Positions 21,978 through 32,409 of a stretch of DNA of 64,000 nt are shown here, one piece after another. Both the position numbers and the translations under genes were made by a program. Under the pieces are notes generated by a model, which saw nothing but the letters and a program-made list of their open reading frames with translations, was not told the origin of the DNA and searched no databases. Source of the DNA: Bolinopsis microptera (Eukaryota; Ctenophora; Tentaculata; Lobata; Bolinopsidae); NCBI RefSeq assembly GCF_026151205.1, contig NC_087077.1, positions 11,570,983-11,634,982 of the forward strand, read 5' to 3'. Position 1 is the first letter of the stretch. Each line of letters begins with the position of its first letter.

Positions 21978-23694
21978 TAGGGCCTGTCGTGATATCATGG
22001 ATCGCTTAGGTTCCACCAGGATCTGGTAGTCCTCATAATTCTGCGGCCTCTATGTTTTGTCATCTCATCTATGCTCACACTCGCTCCCTCAACTTCTGTC
22101 TTAATCTACGGATATCGAACGAATTGTAACAAAAAGAATAAAAATTCACGTGTAAAGTTGCAAGTAATAATATATCTAATAGCTTGATCATATATTCAGC
22201 GACAATATTTACAAGGGAAATTGAAACTACATACTTGAAGATGTTGGCTTTACTGTTAAGAGATATCAATAATTCCGATTCAGCATAAAATTGAACAAGT
22301 TCCTCAGCCACCAAGGTCAGAATTCTGTTAATCTGTACCTTCGGTTGCTGGTCACTTCTAAGAAGTAATAATTGAAGCACTCTCCTAGTCGAAGGAATCG
22401 TTTGAGGTAACTCAAGTGGCTCTCCAATAAGGGAGGAAAACTTCATTTTTGAATGGAAAATTGTAACGAATTGAAAATGTAACGATTAAAATAATGCTTG
22501 CATTTCTTGCGTAATTTAGCAGCCTTTTTTAGCGTAATCTTGATTAAAATTTAAAACTGCTGCCATTGGTCGATATATTCTATCAGTAGAATAAGCTGTT
22601 GCAATTGGCCACATATTGTTAACTAATGCACCCTACTAACGCGTGTCTTACTCCGCAAAACCATCCAAAAGCTATACACTAATCCTACCTAATCTTACAC
22701 TCAGCTCTAATGGCTATTCTACACTCAAACTAGAACATTCTAAAAGATCGATTATTACGCTGAAACCCTGCTGTGTACAGCTTATTGGCCACTGTGTATG
22801 TGCTAGTAGTCATATATGTGTGAAAAGATGCCGATAATACTTCCAGATTAATTACGAAAATTGAAATAACAGACACTTAAAAAAAGCTGCCCAACTGAAA
22901 TTGCACAAATTGCAATACAACTGCCACATAACACAAGGTTTTTATACATATAAGTTTATTTAACGGGTGATACTCGTAAAATATTTGTTCCAAATATTAC
23001 CTTCGACGAGTTTAACTCGGCGCAGGTCCTGGTAGGTTATAAACCTACAATTTTGTTTTAGTTTGTCTACCGCGTAACTATACTTGAATCCGTTAAGTAA
23101 TAAGTTTAACTACATGATCGAGATGTTGATTGTATTGATGAAACATGGATTTTAAGACATAAGGAAGCATTGTTGAGTTCTGAAACCAAGTTTAATCGAT
23201 TTCTCGTGCGATTTTAGGTCAGGAATGGTCATAAAAATAAATTTAAAACAATGACGATATTTTGGTAAATTTCTAGCTTTCTGCCAGAAAATAAATTTTC
23301 GGTTTCTATAGGGGTTTAATTAGGTATAAACTACAGTACAGCTATACTTACACCCACATTCACATGCATGCAAGCTCACCTGGTCCAATGAGCGGGAAAC
23401 GGAGAGGAAGGTCTGGTGACGTCATAGTCACGTGACCTCAGGCTCATAATCACGTGACCTAAGACCCAATCAATTGGGTTCTGGCCTGGTCAGCCCCCTG
23501 TCACCCGATCTTGAGGTGACGTACGACACCTCGTTAACCCAATCAATGTCTGGAAGGCTGCAAATTTTCACATGCCAAATCCACAAGATTCTTAAAGAGT
23601 TGTGCGAGATGACAAAACATAGAGGCCGCAGAATTATGAGGACTACCAGATCCTGGTGGAACCTAAGCGATCCATGATATCACGACAGGCCCTA
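21978..23694. mobile_element. 1.7-kb transposon with perfect 89-bp inverted ends and 9-bp target duplication
   Basis: The left end (21978-22066) and right end (23606-23694) are exact 89-bp inverted repeats starting TAGGGCCTGTCGTGATATCA. CATTCCGTA is duplicated (21969-21977, 23695-23703). Deleting the element and one duplicate restores the LINE endonuclease frame as RYMGKYGMGERNENG, which proves the boundaries. Long TIRs with a 9-bp duplication point to a Mutator-like element. Perfect TIR identity means a recent insertion. One open frame is inside. Confidence 0.95.
22075..22446 (-). CDS. Hypothetical protein in the long-TIR element
   Basis: A 123-codon frame begins at ATG 22446 and ends 9 bp from the left TIR. 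The N-terminal part (MKFSSLIGEPLELPQ, then QINRILTLVAEELVQFY) looks protein-like and helical; the middle (SISLVNIVAEY, LLDILLLATL) is hydrophobic. I recognise no family and see no DDE motif. It could be a spliced first exon of a transposase mostly deleted here, or a chance frame. Confidence 0.35.
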   Translation of the reverse strand: MKFSSLIGEPLELPQTIPSTRRVLQLLLLRSDQQPKVQINRILTLVAEELVQFYAESELLISLNSKANIFKYVVSISLVNIVAEYMIKLLDILLLATLHVNFYSFCYNSFDIRRLRQKLRERV

Positions 23695-23703
23695 CATTCC
23701 GTA

Positions 23704-23892
23704 TTTCCCCATATATCTACCAAAACCCTGTTCAATATCAGAAGGGGATAATTTACCCAGTTTTGAATTAAAGTCACCCAGAAATTGCAACTCCACATTA
23801 GAGGGTACATTCTTGGCCTCTCTTAGCTGCCCATAAAAGTTATCCAATACAACTGGATTTTTACGGACTAGCCCCTGATGTGGACAGTAGGC
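23704..23892 (-). pseudogene. Middle segment of the interrupted LINE endonuclease
   Basis: Minus-strand translation gives CPHQGLVRKNPVVLDNFYGQ, then LQFLGDFNSKLG (the conserved GDFN of AP-endonucleases), then RYMGKYGM, which continues across the long-TIR element into GERNENGSRLLDF. The upstream side continues across the RNase H LINE into VINAYCP. Together these show three fragments of one endonuclease. Confidence 0.9.
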
Positions 23893-25864
23893 TCTCTCTC
23901 TCTGTTCTGGTCAACGGTTTCTGGCCTCTTACTAAAAGATGGAGGCCTTCTCACCGTGCCCACAGAATGCAACTCCTGCTAGCTGCACGCCAGGACTCCC
24001 AAAGTATATACGAAATCATAAAATAATAAATATCAATGCAACAGACCCCTGGAGTCTTGAAGCTGTCACTACCTGTCTCAGAGCAAACCCACTTCCGTTG
24101 TAGTACTTCTGCGGGCAGACAAGGGACTTCCGAGCAAGGTCAAAGCCTGGGAGATATGTCTCTATGCGGAGATGGGCCTAGGTTGAGTTCCTAGTATGGG
24201 ATTTAGCGAAAGTTCCTAGTGAAGAATCCTAGGAGGTTACCCAAAAGGGTTTTTCCCTATCCAGTCTTGTCGACTGTTCCACAAATTTGAAGATATGATT
24301 GTAGTTTACTGTTTTTAAGGTAGAGTTTACCAATTATCCTCATTCTGAACGTCATGATCTGGATGCACTTGCAGAGGAGGTGCTGGGATGTTTCTGCTTC
24401 TCCTGAAAAGTGTTCACAATCTTGCGTCTCGAAGTTGACGTTGTTTGCCACGTTCTGAAAATAAACTAGTGGGCTGTGACCTATCCTGAAAGGGCCATGT
24501 AAGCCATCTGATGTGAGTTCCAACAAAATTTTAGTTCCTGTATTTATATTTGTGGAGGAACATCTCAAGTGGAATGTTCCTTTGTCACTGAGTGTGGCCT
24601 AATTGGGAGGAAGGGTTCAGGTCCTATGGGGATGTTGTTGGATTGATCGTCCCTTGCGAATTCGTCCGCTAGTTCTTTACCGTATACTCCTTAATGTCCT
24701 GGAACGAAGTTCTACTCGATGAGAATACCTAGTGAGTTGAGTTGGTCTGAGATGTTCAAAACGAACCTGGAGTTAAAACTGGTGCTGTTAAGCGCTTTAA
24801 ATGCAGCCTGGGAATCTGAGATCCTAAGTTATCATTAGTCCAGATACTTGCCATTGTATAACGCAAATAGCGGGTACGATTTCCTCAATGAACCTGAAGA
24901 AGGAATATCTGTCCTGAAATGATACCATGTATCGTCGAGCTAAAAAATGAATCAAAAATTAGAGTAAATCGTTAAACGTTGTATGTCCTATTTGCATCCC
25001 CTAAGCATTGCATTGATGTTTATTCCTGGTCCGGTTAGCTTTGCGTCTCAGAACTAAAGAGGTCCACTATGCTTTAGTGAGCTATGCTTTCCACCAGGGT
25101 ACTGTAGATCTAAGGGTTCCCCGTGTAATGGGGCAGGCTGTGAAAAAGCATCTCTGCAGGATGTCCGAGATGAACTGTTTTCGAGTGTTGAGAACTTCCG
25201 CTGTAGAACTGAATAGAACCAGTTGCAGTAGGGGTGTCAGTCAAACACTGCTGGCTACTAGATGATTGTAGAGCGTCCAGTCACACTTCAATGAAGAGTG
25301 TGGCAAAGCTAACCCGGTCCCCTGAAAAGTGGTTACTGGAGGAAGAAGTGCCAGGAATTCTCACTATCAGTGTGTCCTCGTAGTCAGAGTTGACATCCCT
25401 AACACTGTCTTATCACGAGCCTGTGTCTAGCGTGTGTCAGCCCTAACGCATTAGCTGTCTTAACTGAAAAGACCTGAAAAGTGGTTACTGGAGGGAGAAG
25501 TGCCAAGACTACTCATTATCAGTGTGTCCTTGTAGTCAGGATGAGCGTATTGGAATCCCTATCTCTGTGGTGGGTGACTTCGATGGGACCTGAAAGCTGA
25601 AAGAGAATTTCCTGGTGATTTAATAGCTCTTAGAACTATGTATCTGTGTCTAACGTATCGTCGTTTGTGTGTGTACTATCTTGTAACCTGATATCTGAAA
25701 GAGAAATTTCCTGGTGCTTGGTAGCTGTTAGTGTTGACTTCCTGGTTCCTATGGGAACTTTGAGTTGGCAAGTCCCAACCTTTGTACTCAACAAGAGAGC
25801 ACACCACCCGTTAGTGCCAACCAGGCCACACCACGTGGAGGTTCGGAGAGGATTTCGTGACCCA
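23893..25864 (-). mobile_element. RNase H-bearing LINE (I/Jockey-type), 5'-truncated
   Basis: TGGACAGTAGGC is repeated on both sides (23881-23892 and 25865-25876), and removing the insertion restores NAYCPHQG in the endonuclease of the surrounding LINE. In sense orientation the element ends in a (GA)n tail. It keeps an RNase H domain and a cysteine-rich C-terminus; RT and endonuclease are lost. Its 3' UTR resembles 18130-18420. Confidence 0.85.
24257..24850 (-). pseudogene. RNase H and C-terminal Cys motif of an I/Jockey-type LINE
   Basis: Reading the minus strand: LRISDSQAAFKALNS (RNase H catalytic D region), FVPGH, a stop, GVYGKELADEFARDD (conserved VPGHxGxxGNExAD), IPIGPEPFLP, then HGPFRIGH and a Cys/His-rich ETQDCEHFSGEAETSQHLLC. 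This order is standard for ORF2 ends of LINEs with RNase H. A stop within VPGH*GVYG and a frame change make it a pseudogene. Confidence 0.8.
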
Positions 25865-26326
25865 TGGACAGTAGGCATTGATCACCCTGCAACGTAGGGG
25901 TGTACCGCTACGTGAGGGGATGCAAATATCGACATAGCATACCCGGTCACTGATGTACTTCCAGCAAACCACATAGTTCATCATGCGAGGACTGATTATA
26001 AAACCCAAGCCTCCATGGCGACTGTCCAACTGCTCGAACAGAAACAAGTTAAAACCGTTGCGCAAAACAAGGTTGTCTGATTCGGTGACTTTAGTTTCCT
26101 GCAGAGCGCAGATGTCGACATTGTACTTTTCACAGTCTAATCCTAGTAACTCACGTTTACTATGTAGGCTATCATCTTGCTGAACACCGAGCCCACGGAT
26201 GTTAAATGTGGCGAAGCTGATCATTAATGCAATGGTTGTTGATACAAATGATTTCTTCTTCGGGTTAAATATGTTGGAGTTGGCGTCACCACCGTCTCCA
26301 CCGCTGACATTACTCGAACGGACCAT
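25865..26326 (-). pseudogene. N-terminal part of the LINE AP-endonuclease
   Basis: Starts near ATG 26326. Motifs: ISFATFNIRGLG (first conserved block), VDICALQETKV (catalytic Glu), RHGGLGFIISP and CRVINAYCP, after which the RNase H LINE interrupts. The leader before ISFATFN is short and Ser/Lys-rich. The fragment itself has no stop. Confidence 0.9.
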
Positions 26327-26365
26327 ATATAATATATACTAGATTCGTTCGTTAATAATACTCAC

Positions 26366-26507
26366 CGATTATAGCGAGGAAGAAGTCAATAGCAGCGATT
26401 ATATTTATATAGAGCACATAGTTTTCCCAGCCCAAAACATTTCCAAGTTCAGTGATGTTCAGTCTTGGGATGTAGTGAACAGTGTTACTTGTCACGGAGG
26501 GAGGCAT
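26366..26507 (-). CDS. Orphan exon with a membrane segment inside the hAT shell
   Basis: From ATG 26507 the frame reads MPPSVTSNTVHYIPRLNITE, then WENYVLYINIIAAIDFFLAI, and ends at a consensus donor (CG|gtgagt). A membrane helix (about residues 28-47) and an N-glycosylation sequon (NIT) are visible. The frame is also open upstream to an acceptor-like tgtacatcag (about 26541), so it may be an internal exon. No partner exon was found. Captured exon, residual host gene or chance are all possible. Confidence 0.4.
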
Positions 26508-27336
26508 TCTTGCCTTGGTAAATTTCATTATAGGAGCGACCCCTGATGTACAGTGGTATAAAAGTCAGTCACAAACTGATGCCGACTATTTGGAGTATAA
26601 AATAAAATAAAATCTCGGTTATGTAATTCTCGTTATATAGCACCACGCAGGAGAAAATATCGCGTCTAGACCAAGAATATACCCTCTCACAGGTTGAGAT
26701 GTATCGGGAGTGGGAATACTATATGTAATTTGCACGTTCATCTATAAAAGTTCAGCACTGAATTTTCTACTTTTCGATGTGCTGTGCACCTATGGAATGG
26801 TTGTTTTAGAAACAGCTTTTCAATTCAATTAAATAACTTTAAAATCTGGTTTATAAAATGCAATCATTTAATGAGTGCTGTAGCATCAATCCTGATCTCT
26901 ATGATATATTAGTAGTGATATCGCAAAGAAATCCAATTAAAATTAATGATATTGCGTCAAATGAAAATTATTTTTAGTGGTCGCTTTCTTTGAACAAAAT
27001 TCTTAATGATTTTAAACCATAAAATAAATCTTGACTCATATCTGATTTCGTGATAATGGTACTGGTAGATAAAGAGTATTTTAACCTCGCTAAAAGCACC
27101 GGTCGTTTGAAAAGATACTTATCTATCAAAGGCCTGACATCTGAGTTAATTTAAGTTCTTTCGATTAAATCCAAGTTCGAAAATTTATGAGGCGAATTTT
27201 TCCCGAACTAATCCCGAACTGAAAAAAGGTGCCGAACTGTACGAATTTTTTACGACTTTTGTACGAACTGACCAACTATGAATTAAAATAAACGATTATG
27301 ATAAGTAAATAGAACAATTGAGTAGAAAACATAAAC

Positions 27337-27548
27337 TTTGGTGCTCAAGGAACCTTAACTTTGGTAGCCAAGGATCTTTAACTTTGGTAGCCAAAGAACC
27401 TTAATTTTGGAAGTCAAGGAACCTTAACTTTGGTAGTTAAGGAACCTTAACTTTGGTAGCCAAGGAACCTTAACTTTGGTAGCCAAGGAACCTTAACTTT
27501 AATAGTCAAGGAACCTTAACTTTGGTATCCAAGGAACCTTAACTTTGA
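27337..27548. repeat. Minisatellite, 23-bp unit, about 9 copies
   Basis: Units of ggaaccttaactttggtagc plus caa, with scattered substitutions. Lies just outside the hAT shell. Confidence 0.9.
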
Positions 27549-28465
27549 TAATATTGGTGAACCCAAAAAACATCTTTGCTAACTTAATAAGTTACAACTT
27601 TTATAGTAGGTTAAGAAACTGTTATTGGTTCACGGTATTGAAGATTAGTGCTCAGAAGATAAGTTTTAACTTGTTAAAACAACTGTGATTAAATAAACTG
27701 TGATTAAATAAACTGTTTAACCTTAAGCATCTTGGTTTAACCTTAAGCATCTTGGAGTTGGTTTACTGTAAATTCACAATTTTACCTAACCAATCGCTAG
27801 TCGCTACTAAGTAAACTGCAAAACTTGACGGTTATTAATACTTTACTTTACTTTACAAACCAATCTAATAACACTGATTACAGATATAACTGCGAGATAA
27901 CAGGAGAGTTGAAGGGATCGTTCCAGGCTGACAATGAAAGTTTACTTCACACAAACTTCACCCTTCCTTGCCACGTCATCTGTACTGCTCATATAATAAG
28001 GTAATGATATACAGCGACAAATTCAGTCAACTTCTTGTTCTAGAGTGCGAATCTTCTGTTCCTTCCTATAAGCATCACGTCATTCTTAAAGGTCGTAAAA
28101 TAATAAGTCTCCGTTTTCGAGATGATACAACTACTACATATATATAACATTTACTTATTTACTACTTTACTAAGTGCAATTCTCAAAATTGTTGGGAATA
28201 GTTTAGAATAAATCAATTAAAATTCGTCTGTGGTTGAAGACAATTTGTACTAGTCAACGATGAGTCTCGCAAAAACAAGAATAATTTTGCGTTAAACTTT
28301 TTCGTAATCATTTTTCGCTCTTATGAGTGGCCCCCGCCTATCAAGTTAAACTTTTTGATCGGTTATTTCGTGATCTGACGGTTGAGGCTGAGTTGGTGTG
28401 TGGTTTGGGCAGGCACAGTTGGGGCACGAACCTAGTCTCAGTGTGAATAGTCCGAGCACAGTAAG
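27549..28465. other. Non-coding stretch
   Basis: No gene recognised. Short direct repeats (gattaaataaactgt; ccttaagcatcttgg) near 27688-27755. Confidence 0.4.
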
Positions 28466-28612
28466 GGAAATATTGTGAAATATCGTGAAATATTGTGAAA
28501 TATTGTGAAATACTGTGAAATATTGTGAAATATCGTGAAATATTGTGAAATATCGTGAAATATTGTGAAATATTGTGAAATACTGTGAAATATTGTGAAA
28601 TATTGTGAAGTA
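28466..28612. repeat. 10-bp tandem repeat, about 14 copies
   Basis: GTGAAATATT with TATC and TACT variants in a semi-regular pattern. Open frames on the complement (repeated Ile-Ser-Gln-Tyr-Phe type) are a by-product. Confidence 0.95.
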
Positions 28613-28766
28613 AGTAACAAAAAGTGCATTCAAAATAAAGCTTTTAGCAGCATATTAAATGTAGTGTATATCACGACCCAATATACACTCAACTAATTGA
28701 GCTCACATATCTTCATCGGGTAAATGGTATCCTGGATGCTCCCAATGCACACGTCATGAAGTTGTT

Positions 28767-28902
28767 GAGTCCGGACTCTACAGCCTGAGACTCTACATGG
28801 TGAGACTCTATTACATTTCAACAGCTATATCATAGGTCGGGATTGAATGAAATTTAATAGAATCTCATGCCGTAACGTCTCACGCCGTAGAGTCGCGGAC
28901 CC
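28767..28902. mobile_element. Small MITE-like inverted repeat
   Basis: Left gagtccggactctacagc and the complement of the right end (GGGTCCGCGACTCTACGGC) match with a few differences, and the motif tgagactcta is repeated inside. No target duplication could be fixed, so boundaries are approximate. Confidence 0.5.
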
Positions 28903-29457
28903 GAAGTGGTCGTTCATTCCTACCCTCGGATGTTACCCCTTAAAACTAAAACGGGCTAATGGGCTCCCCTAAATGGACAGCTACTTTGAAGTCATATGTA
29001 CCAATCAGAGGGCTGACTAGTTATTTCAGGGGGTGTTTACCACTTTGGCGATTTTAGGAACGGTCCATTAAATGAAGCCTATTTGATGTTTTCTGAGCAG
29101 CATGATTTTATAGAACAGTTTTCGCTAAATTGTGACCAAATCATGATCACCATTGGCTCAGTTAGACAAAGTATCAACCTATACCATTCATTTCCAGCTA
29201 ACTCTGATACGCTGATAGGTTCCGACTGGATTATACTTTTATGCGAATCGTTTAAATACGTTAAGCATAATTACAAATATGCCAAATAATGTTACTACTT
29301 CACTCTCAAGATTAAGCGTAAATCGATTTAATCGTAAATCAGAGTTTCAAATTCAAAAATTAGTCACAGCAGTTATCACGAATATTGCATAATTAAGTTA
29401 TTATTCAGTAAGTATTTAATTATCTATGGGTGCAAATACAGGGGAAATGGGGGTATA
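28903..29457. other. Non-coding stretch
   Basis: A 68-codon frame at 29083-29289 has no recognisable motif or splice context. Nothing else seen. Confidence 0.4.
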
Positions 29458-29754
29458 TCTCTACTATAATTCAAAGAATTATTTATGTTGTACGACCGCC
29501 CACGTGCAAATCAAACGAAAAATATGAATTTGCGTAGTAACCATGGTAACGAAGGTTGTTACACGCACGTGCACGTGCAAGGATTTAAGAGAGGCATTTT
29601 GATCGGTTTTTTGTTATTACGTGGTGTTAAGTGCGAGCTATATTTTAATTGGCTGTATCTTCGGTTGTGATGGATATTTGTTTATGCTATGAAAACTGAC
29701 TGCCAAATAAATAGAAAACTACTAGATTCATCCCTGTTACCACGGGTTTTCTAG
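29458..29754 (+). mobile_element. Non-autonomous Helitron, copy 1 (type A)
   Basis: Begins TCTCTACTATAATTC after an A and ends with a short hairpin (ccctgttaccacggg), ttttCTAG and a following T. These are the canonical Helitron termini (TCTMTAYTA at 5', hairpin then CTRR at 3', A|T target). 297 bp, no coding content. Inside are the palindrome GTAACCATGGTAAC and CACGTG E-boxes. Confidence 0.85.
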
Positions 29755-30044
29755 TCTCTATTATAATTCAGAAAATTCTGTTTGTACTTACACTGTACGA
29801 CCGCCCACGTGCAAATAAGGTAAAAAGCAAAAGCTTGCGAAGTGACCATGGTAACGAGAGTTGTTGCACGTGCAAAGATTGTTAAAACGGCATTTTTATC
29901 GGTTTTGGTGATATTACGTTGTGTTTAGTGCGAGCAACATTTTAATCGGCTGTATCTTCGGTTGTGTAGGATATTTTTGACGCGATTTGAAATTACTAAC
30001 AAAAAATACTATACGCTTCCTCCCTGTGACCACGGGTTTTCTAG
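29755..30044 (+). mobile_element. Non-autonomous Helitron, copy 2 (type B)
   Basis: Directly abuts copy 1: CTAG is followed immediately by TCTCTATTATAATTC. Ends with hairpin ccctgtgaccacggg, ttttCTAG. Type-B body: caaagattgttaaaacgg, gttgtgtttagtgcgagcaa and gtgtaggatatttttgacgc distinguish it from type A. X-box-like core is gtgaccatggtaac. Confidence 0.85.
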
Positions 30045-30054
30045 TATAATATAA

Positions 30055-30349
30055 TCTTACTTATAATTCAGAGAATTCCCTTTGTATCTTTGTACGACCG
30101 CCCACGTGCAAATCAGACGAGAAATATGAAGTTGTGTAGTAACCATGGTAACGGTGTTAAAAGTCCACGTGCAAGGATTTGAGAGGGGTATTTTTATCGG
30201 TTTTTTTGTTATTACGTGGTGTTCAGTGCGAGCTATATTTTAATTGGCTGTATCTTCGGTTGTGATGGATATTTGTTGATGCTATAAAAACTTACTACCA
30301 AAAAATAGAAACCTACTAGCTTCCTCCCTGTGACCACGGGCTTTCTAGT
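30055..30349 (+). mobile_element. Non-autonomous Helitron, copy 3 (type A)
   Basis: Begins TCTTACTTATAATTC after a 10-bp AT spacer and ends ctttCTAG. The body matches copy 1 (aaggatttgagagggg, gtggtgttcagtgcgagcta, tgatggatatttgttgatgc) more than its neighbours. Confidence 0.8.
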
Positions 30350-30645
30350 CTTACTTATAATTCAGAGAATTCTTTTTGTACACTGTTCGACGGCCCACGT
30401 GCAAATCAAACGAAAAATATGAAAATGCGTAGTAACCATGGTAACAAGGGTTATAACACGCACGTGCAAAGCTAAAGATTGTTAAAACGGCATTTTTATC
30501 GATTTTGTTGATATTACGTTGTGTTTAGTGCGAGCAACATTTTAATCGGCTGTATCTTCGGCTGTGTAGGATATTTTTTGACGCGATTTAAACTTACTAA
30601 CAAAAAACACTATTAGCTTCCTCCCTGCGACCACGGGTTTTCTAG
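30350..30645 (+). mobile_element. Non-autonomous Helitron, copy 4 (type B)
   Basis: Abuts copy 3 without spacer; ends with hairpin ccctgcgaccacggg, ttttCTAG, then T. The body matches copy 2 (agattgttaaaacggc, gttgtgtttagtgcgagcaa, ttttttgacgcgattt). Confidence 0.8.
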
Positions 30646-32409
30646 TATATATATATTATATAGATCTATAATCTGCATTGCTCCTCTTATATGGGAATTT
30701 GGATGGCTTCCCTGAAAAAAAATCAAGGATTTCTTGCGTAGATTATCTGGACTGTATAAAGGTATAAGTACAAATGCATTAAACTCGATGATATGGTTCC
30801 CTTCTAATAGATTTTTAAACTAACTACAAATTGACTACTACGTGACTACTGCGTGACTTGACAAGTAGTCACGTGGCAGTCACGTGGTAGTCGTCTACTT
30901 GATCTGGTAGAGTTTTAACGGGAACTCAATGCTAATGCAGCACAAGAACACGCTGCTCACAAATTAAGACCAGTATTTATTACTTATTGCACAATCTTTC
31001 AGCGTTTGGCCATCTCTAATCAAATCAAATCAAACAATATTGAGACAAACATCATCAAATTTCATCATAAATATTACTTCAAAGTTAATAAATTAAACTA
31101 TATAATGTACATAAACTCAGTGACTCAAGAATACGTTAGCATCCAGACACATAGCATCCAGACGCAACTGTATGCTTATGTGTCTGCAAGATTATTTCTT
31201 ACACTTAAAGCTACATATTCCGTTCAGGCCCTTCACACTTTGTTTCTGTCTAGTTCTAATGTACCGTCACAATAGTGACTTTAATATACAGTGGGGTGCC
31301 ATATATATCGTCATTTCTGTTAATGACAATATGAATAGTGTTAAACCAGTAACTTCTATCGAACCATAACTCCGCTTCCAGACCACCGATTAACAAAATT
31401 CAAAAGTGGGTGTTCAGAGAAAAATTTTCTCAGCAAACAGAGGTTGACCAGATTATGAGTTAATTAGCGTTCCAAAGTTTCACCAAAATAGAAAGTATTA
31501 AGTAACGATAGACCAGAACAGTTTGATCATACAATAACTATCATCAAGCTTACTGCAGAAGAAACGGGAAACAAAAAGTGTTCACCGAGGCATGTGTACC
31601 GATCAGGCATGTGTCCGTAACTAATTTGGATGACTTCGCACATGTTTAAATATAACATGGTGCTTGCTGCTGTGTTTTCCAAATGTAATTAAGGTCGTAG
31701 GTGCCCCAGGAGCTCTAATTTGATCGGATTTTCACAGTAGAGATTTTAGCTATGATGATGTCCAAGGTTTAAGCTATTTTTGGCTGGAGGCTATGGGGCT
31801 ATTTCTTTAGAGTTTCATCGTTAAATTGAAGATTTCCAGTCGATAGCTGTTGGGATGAGTACAGTGTACACTCTTCGTTTATCAGACCTTTGGGTTTTTT
31901 CTAACGAGTAATGAACTAGATTTGACCGAATCAATAATTTGTAGATGGGTACTGTCACAGATTTTAAAATACATATTAAATGTATTATTTTTTGAATCTA
32001 TAAGAACTTATCCTCAGATTGAACCCAAAGCAGAAGCTCCCCCCGTCGTATTCCTACGTACATCGAGACAGAGAGAAATGCACGGTATATTCAGGTTATC
32101 CACACCCTGGAACTTATCTTTTGAGGTTGGTGCGAGCTCAGTGCCTGTCACACTTGAATAGATAAAATTTAGTAGCGCGCGAACTAATAATTATATGAAA
32201 ACATTATTTTTCATATTCAGTACATGAGGCGCGCGACGCAAACAAGCATGTTTTTATCAATTTATATCGTGTCTAACAAAGATTGCAATTAATTCGCAAT
32301 TGCAGTGCAGATAGTCTTAAATCTTAAAAATCTATCCATAATCTAACCATATTATTTAGCAGCTTTCTGATGATGAATCAATCTTACTAATCAAACCTTT
32401 ACAAGATTA
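30646..32409. other. Region upstream of the two-exon gene
   Basis: An imperfect palindrome rich in cacgtg and gtagtcacgt lies at 30828-30898. A possible upstream exon for the next gene is near 31999-32100 (acceptor acttatcctcag, then IEPKAEAPPVVFLRTSRQRE), but no donor or frame link is secure. Otherwise nothing recognised. Confidence 0.4.

Larger units (their letters stand above)
19360..26335 (-). mobile_element. EN/RT LINE, near full length, interrupted twice
   Basis: Reading from about 26330 down to 19516 gives an AP-endonuclease and a reverse transcriptase of one LINE, broken by insertions at 23893-25864 and 21978-23694. The 3' end is a (TG)n/(GTCT)n tail near 19355-19400. Carboxy-terminal motifs (RWRMLGHVLR, then GRRGRPQSNL and LAYDKRYWREL) are of the RTE/Jockey-like kind; I cannot place the clade with confidence. 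Target duplications were not resolved because of the simple-repeat tail. A short tail of a related LINE lies at 37130-37275. Confidence 0.8.
19184..27280. mobile_element. 8.1-kb hAT-like shell holding a transposon nest
   Basis: The left end CATAGTTGGTCAGTACG and the right end (complement of CATAGTTGGTCAGTTCG) are flanked by the exact 8-bp duplication AATTAAAA (19176-19183 and 27281-27288). The motif GTGCCGAACTGTACGAATTT lies just inside the left end (near 19222) and again near 27230. No hAT transposase is visible. Most of the length is later insertions. It also contains an orphan host-like exon (26366-26507). Confidence 0.85.

Noticed and set aside
28346-28633. Minus-strand frames of repeated Ile-Ser-Gln-Tyr-Phe-Thr type
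   Set aside because: By-product of the 10-bp tandem repeat, open in two frames at once.
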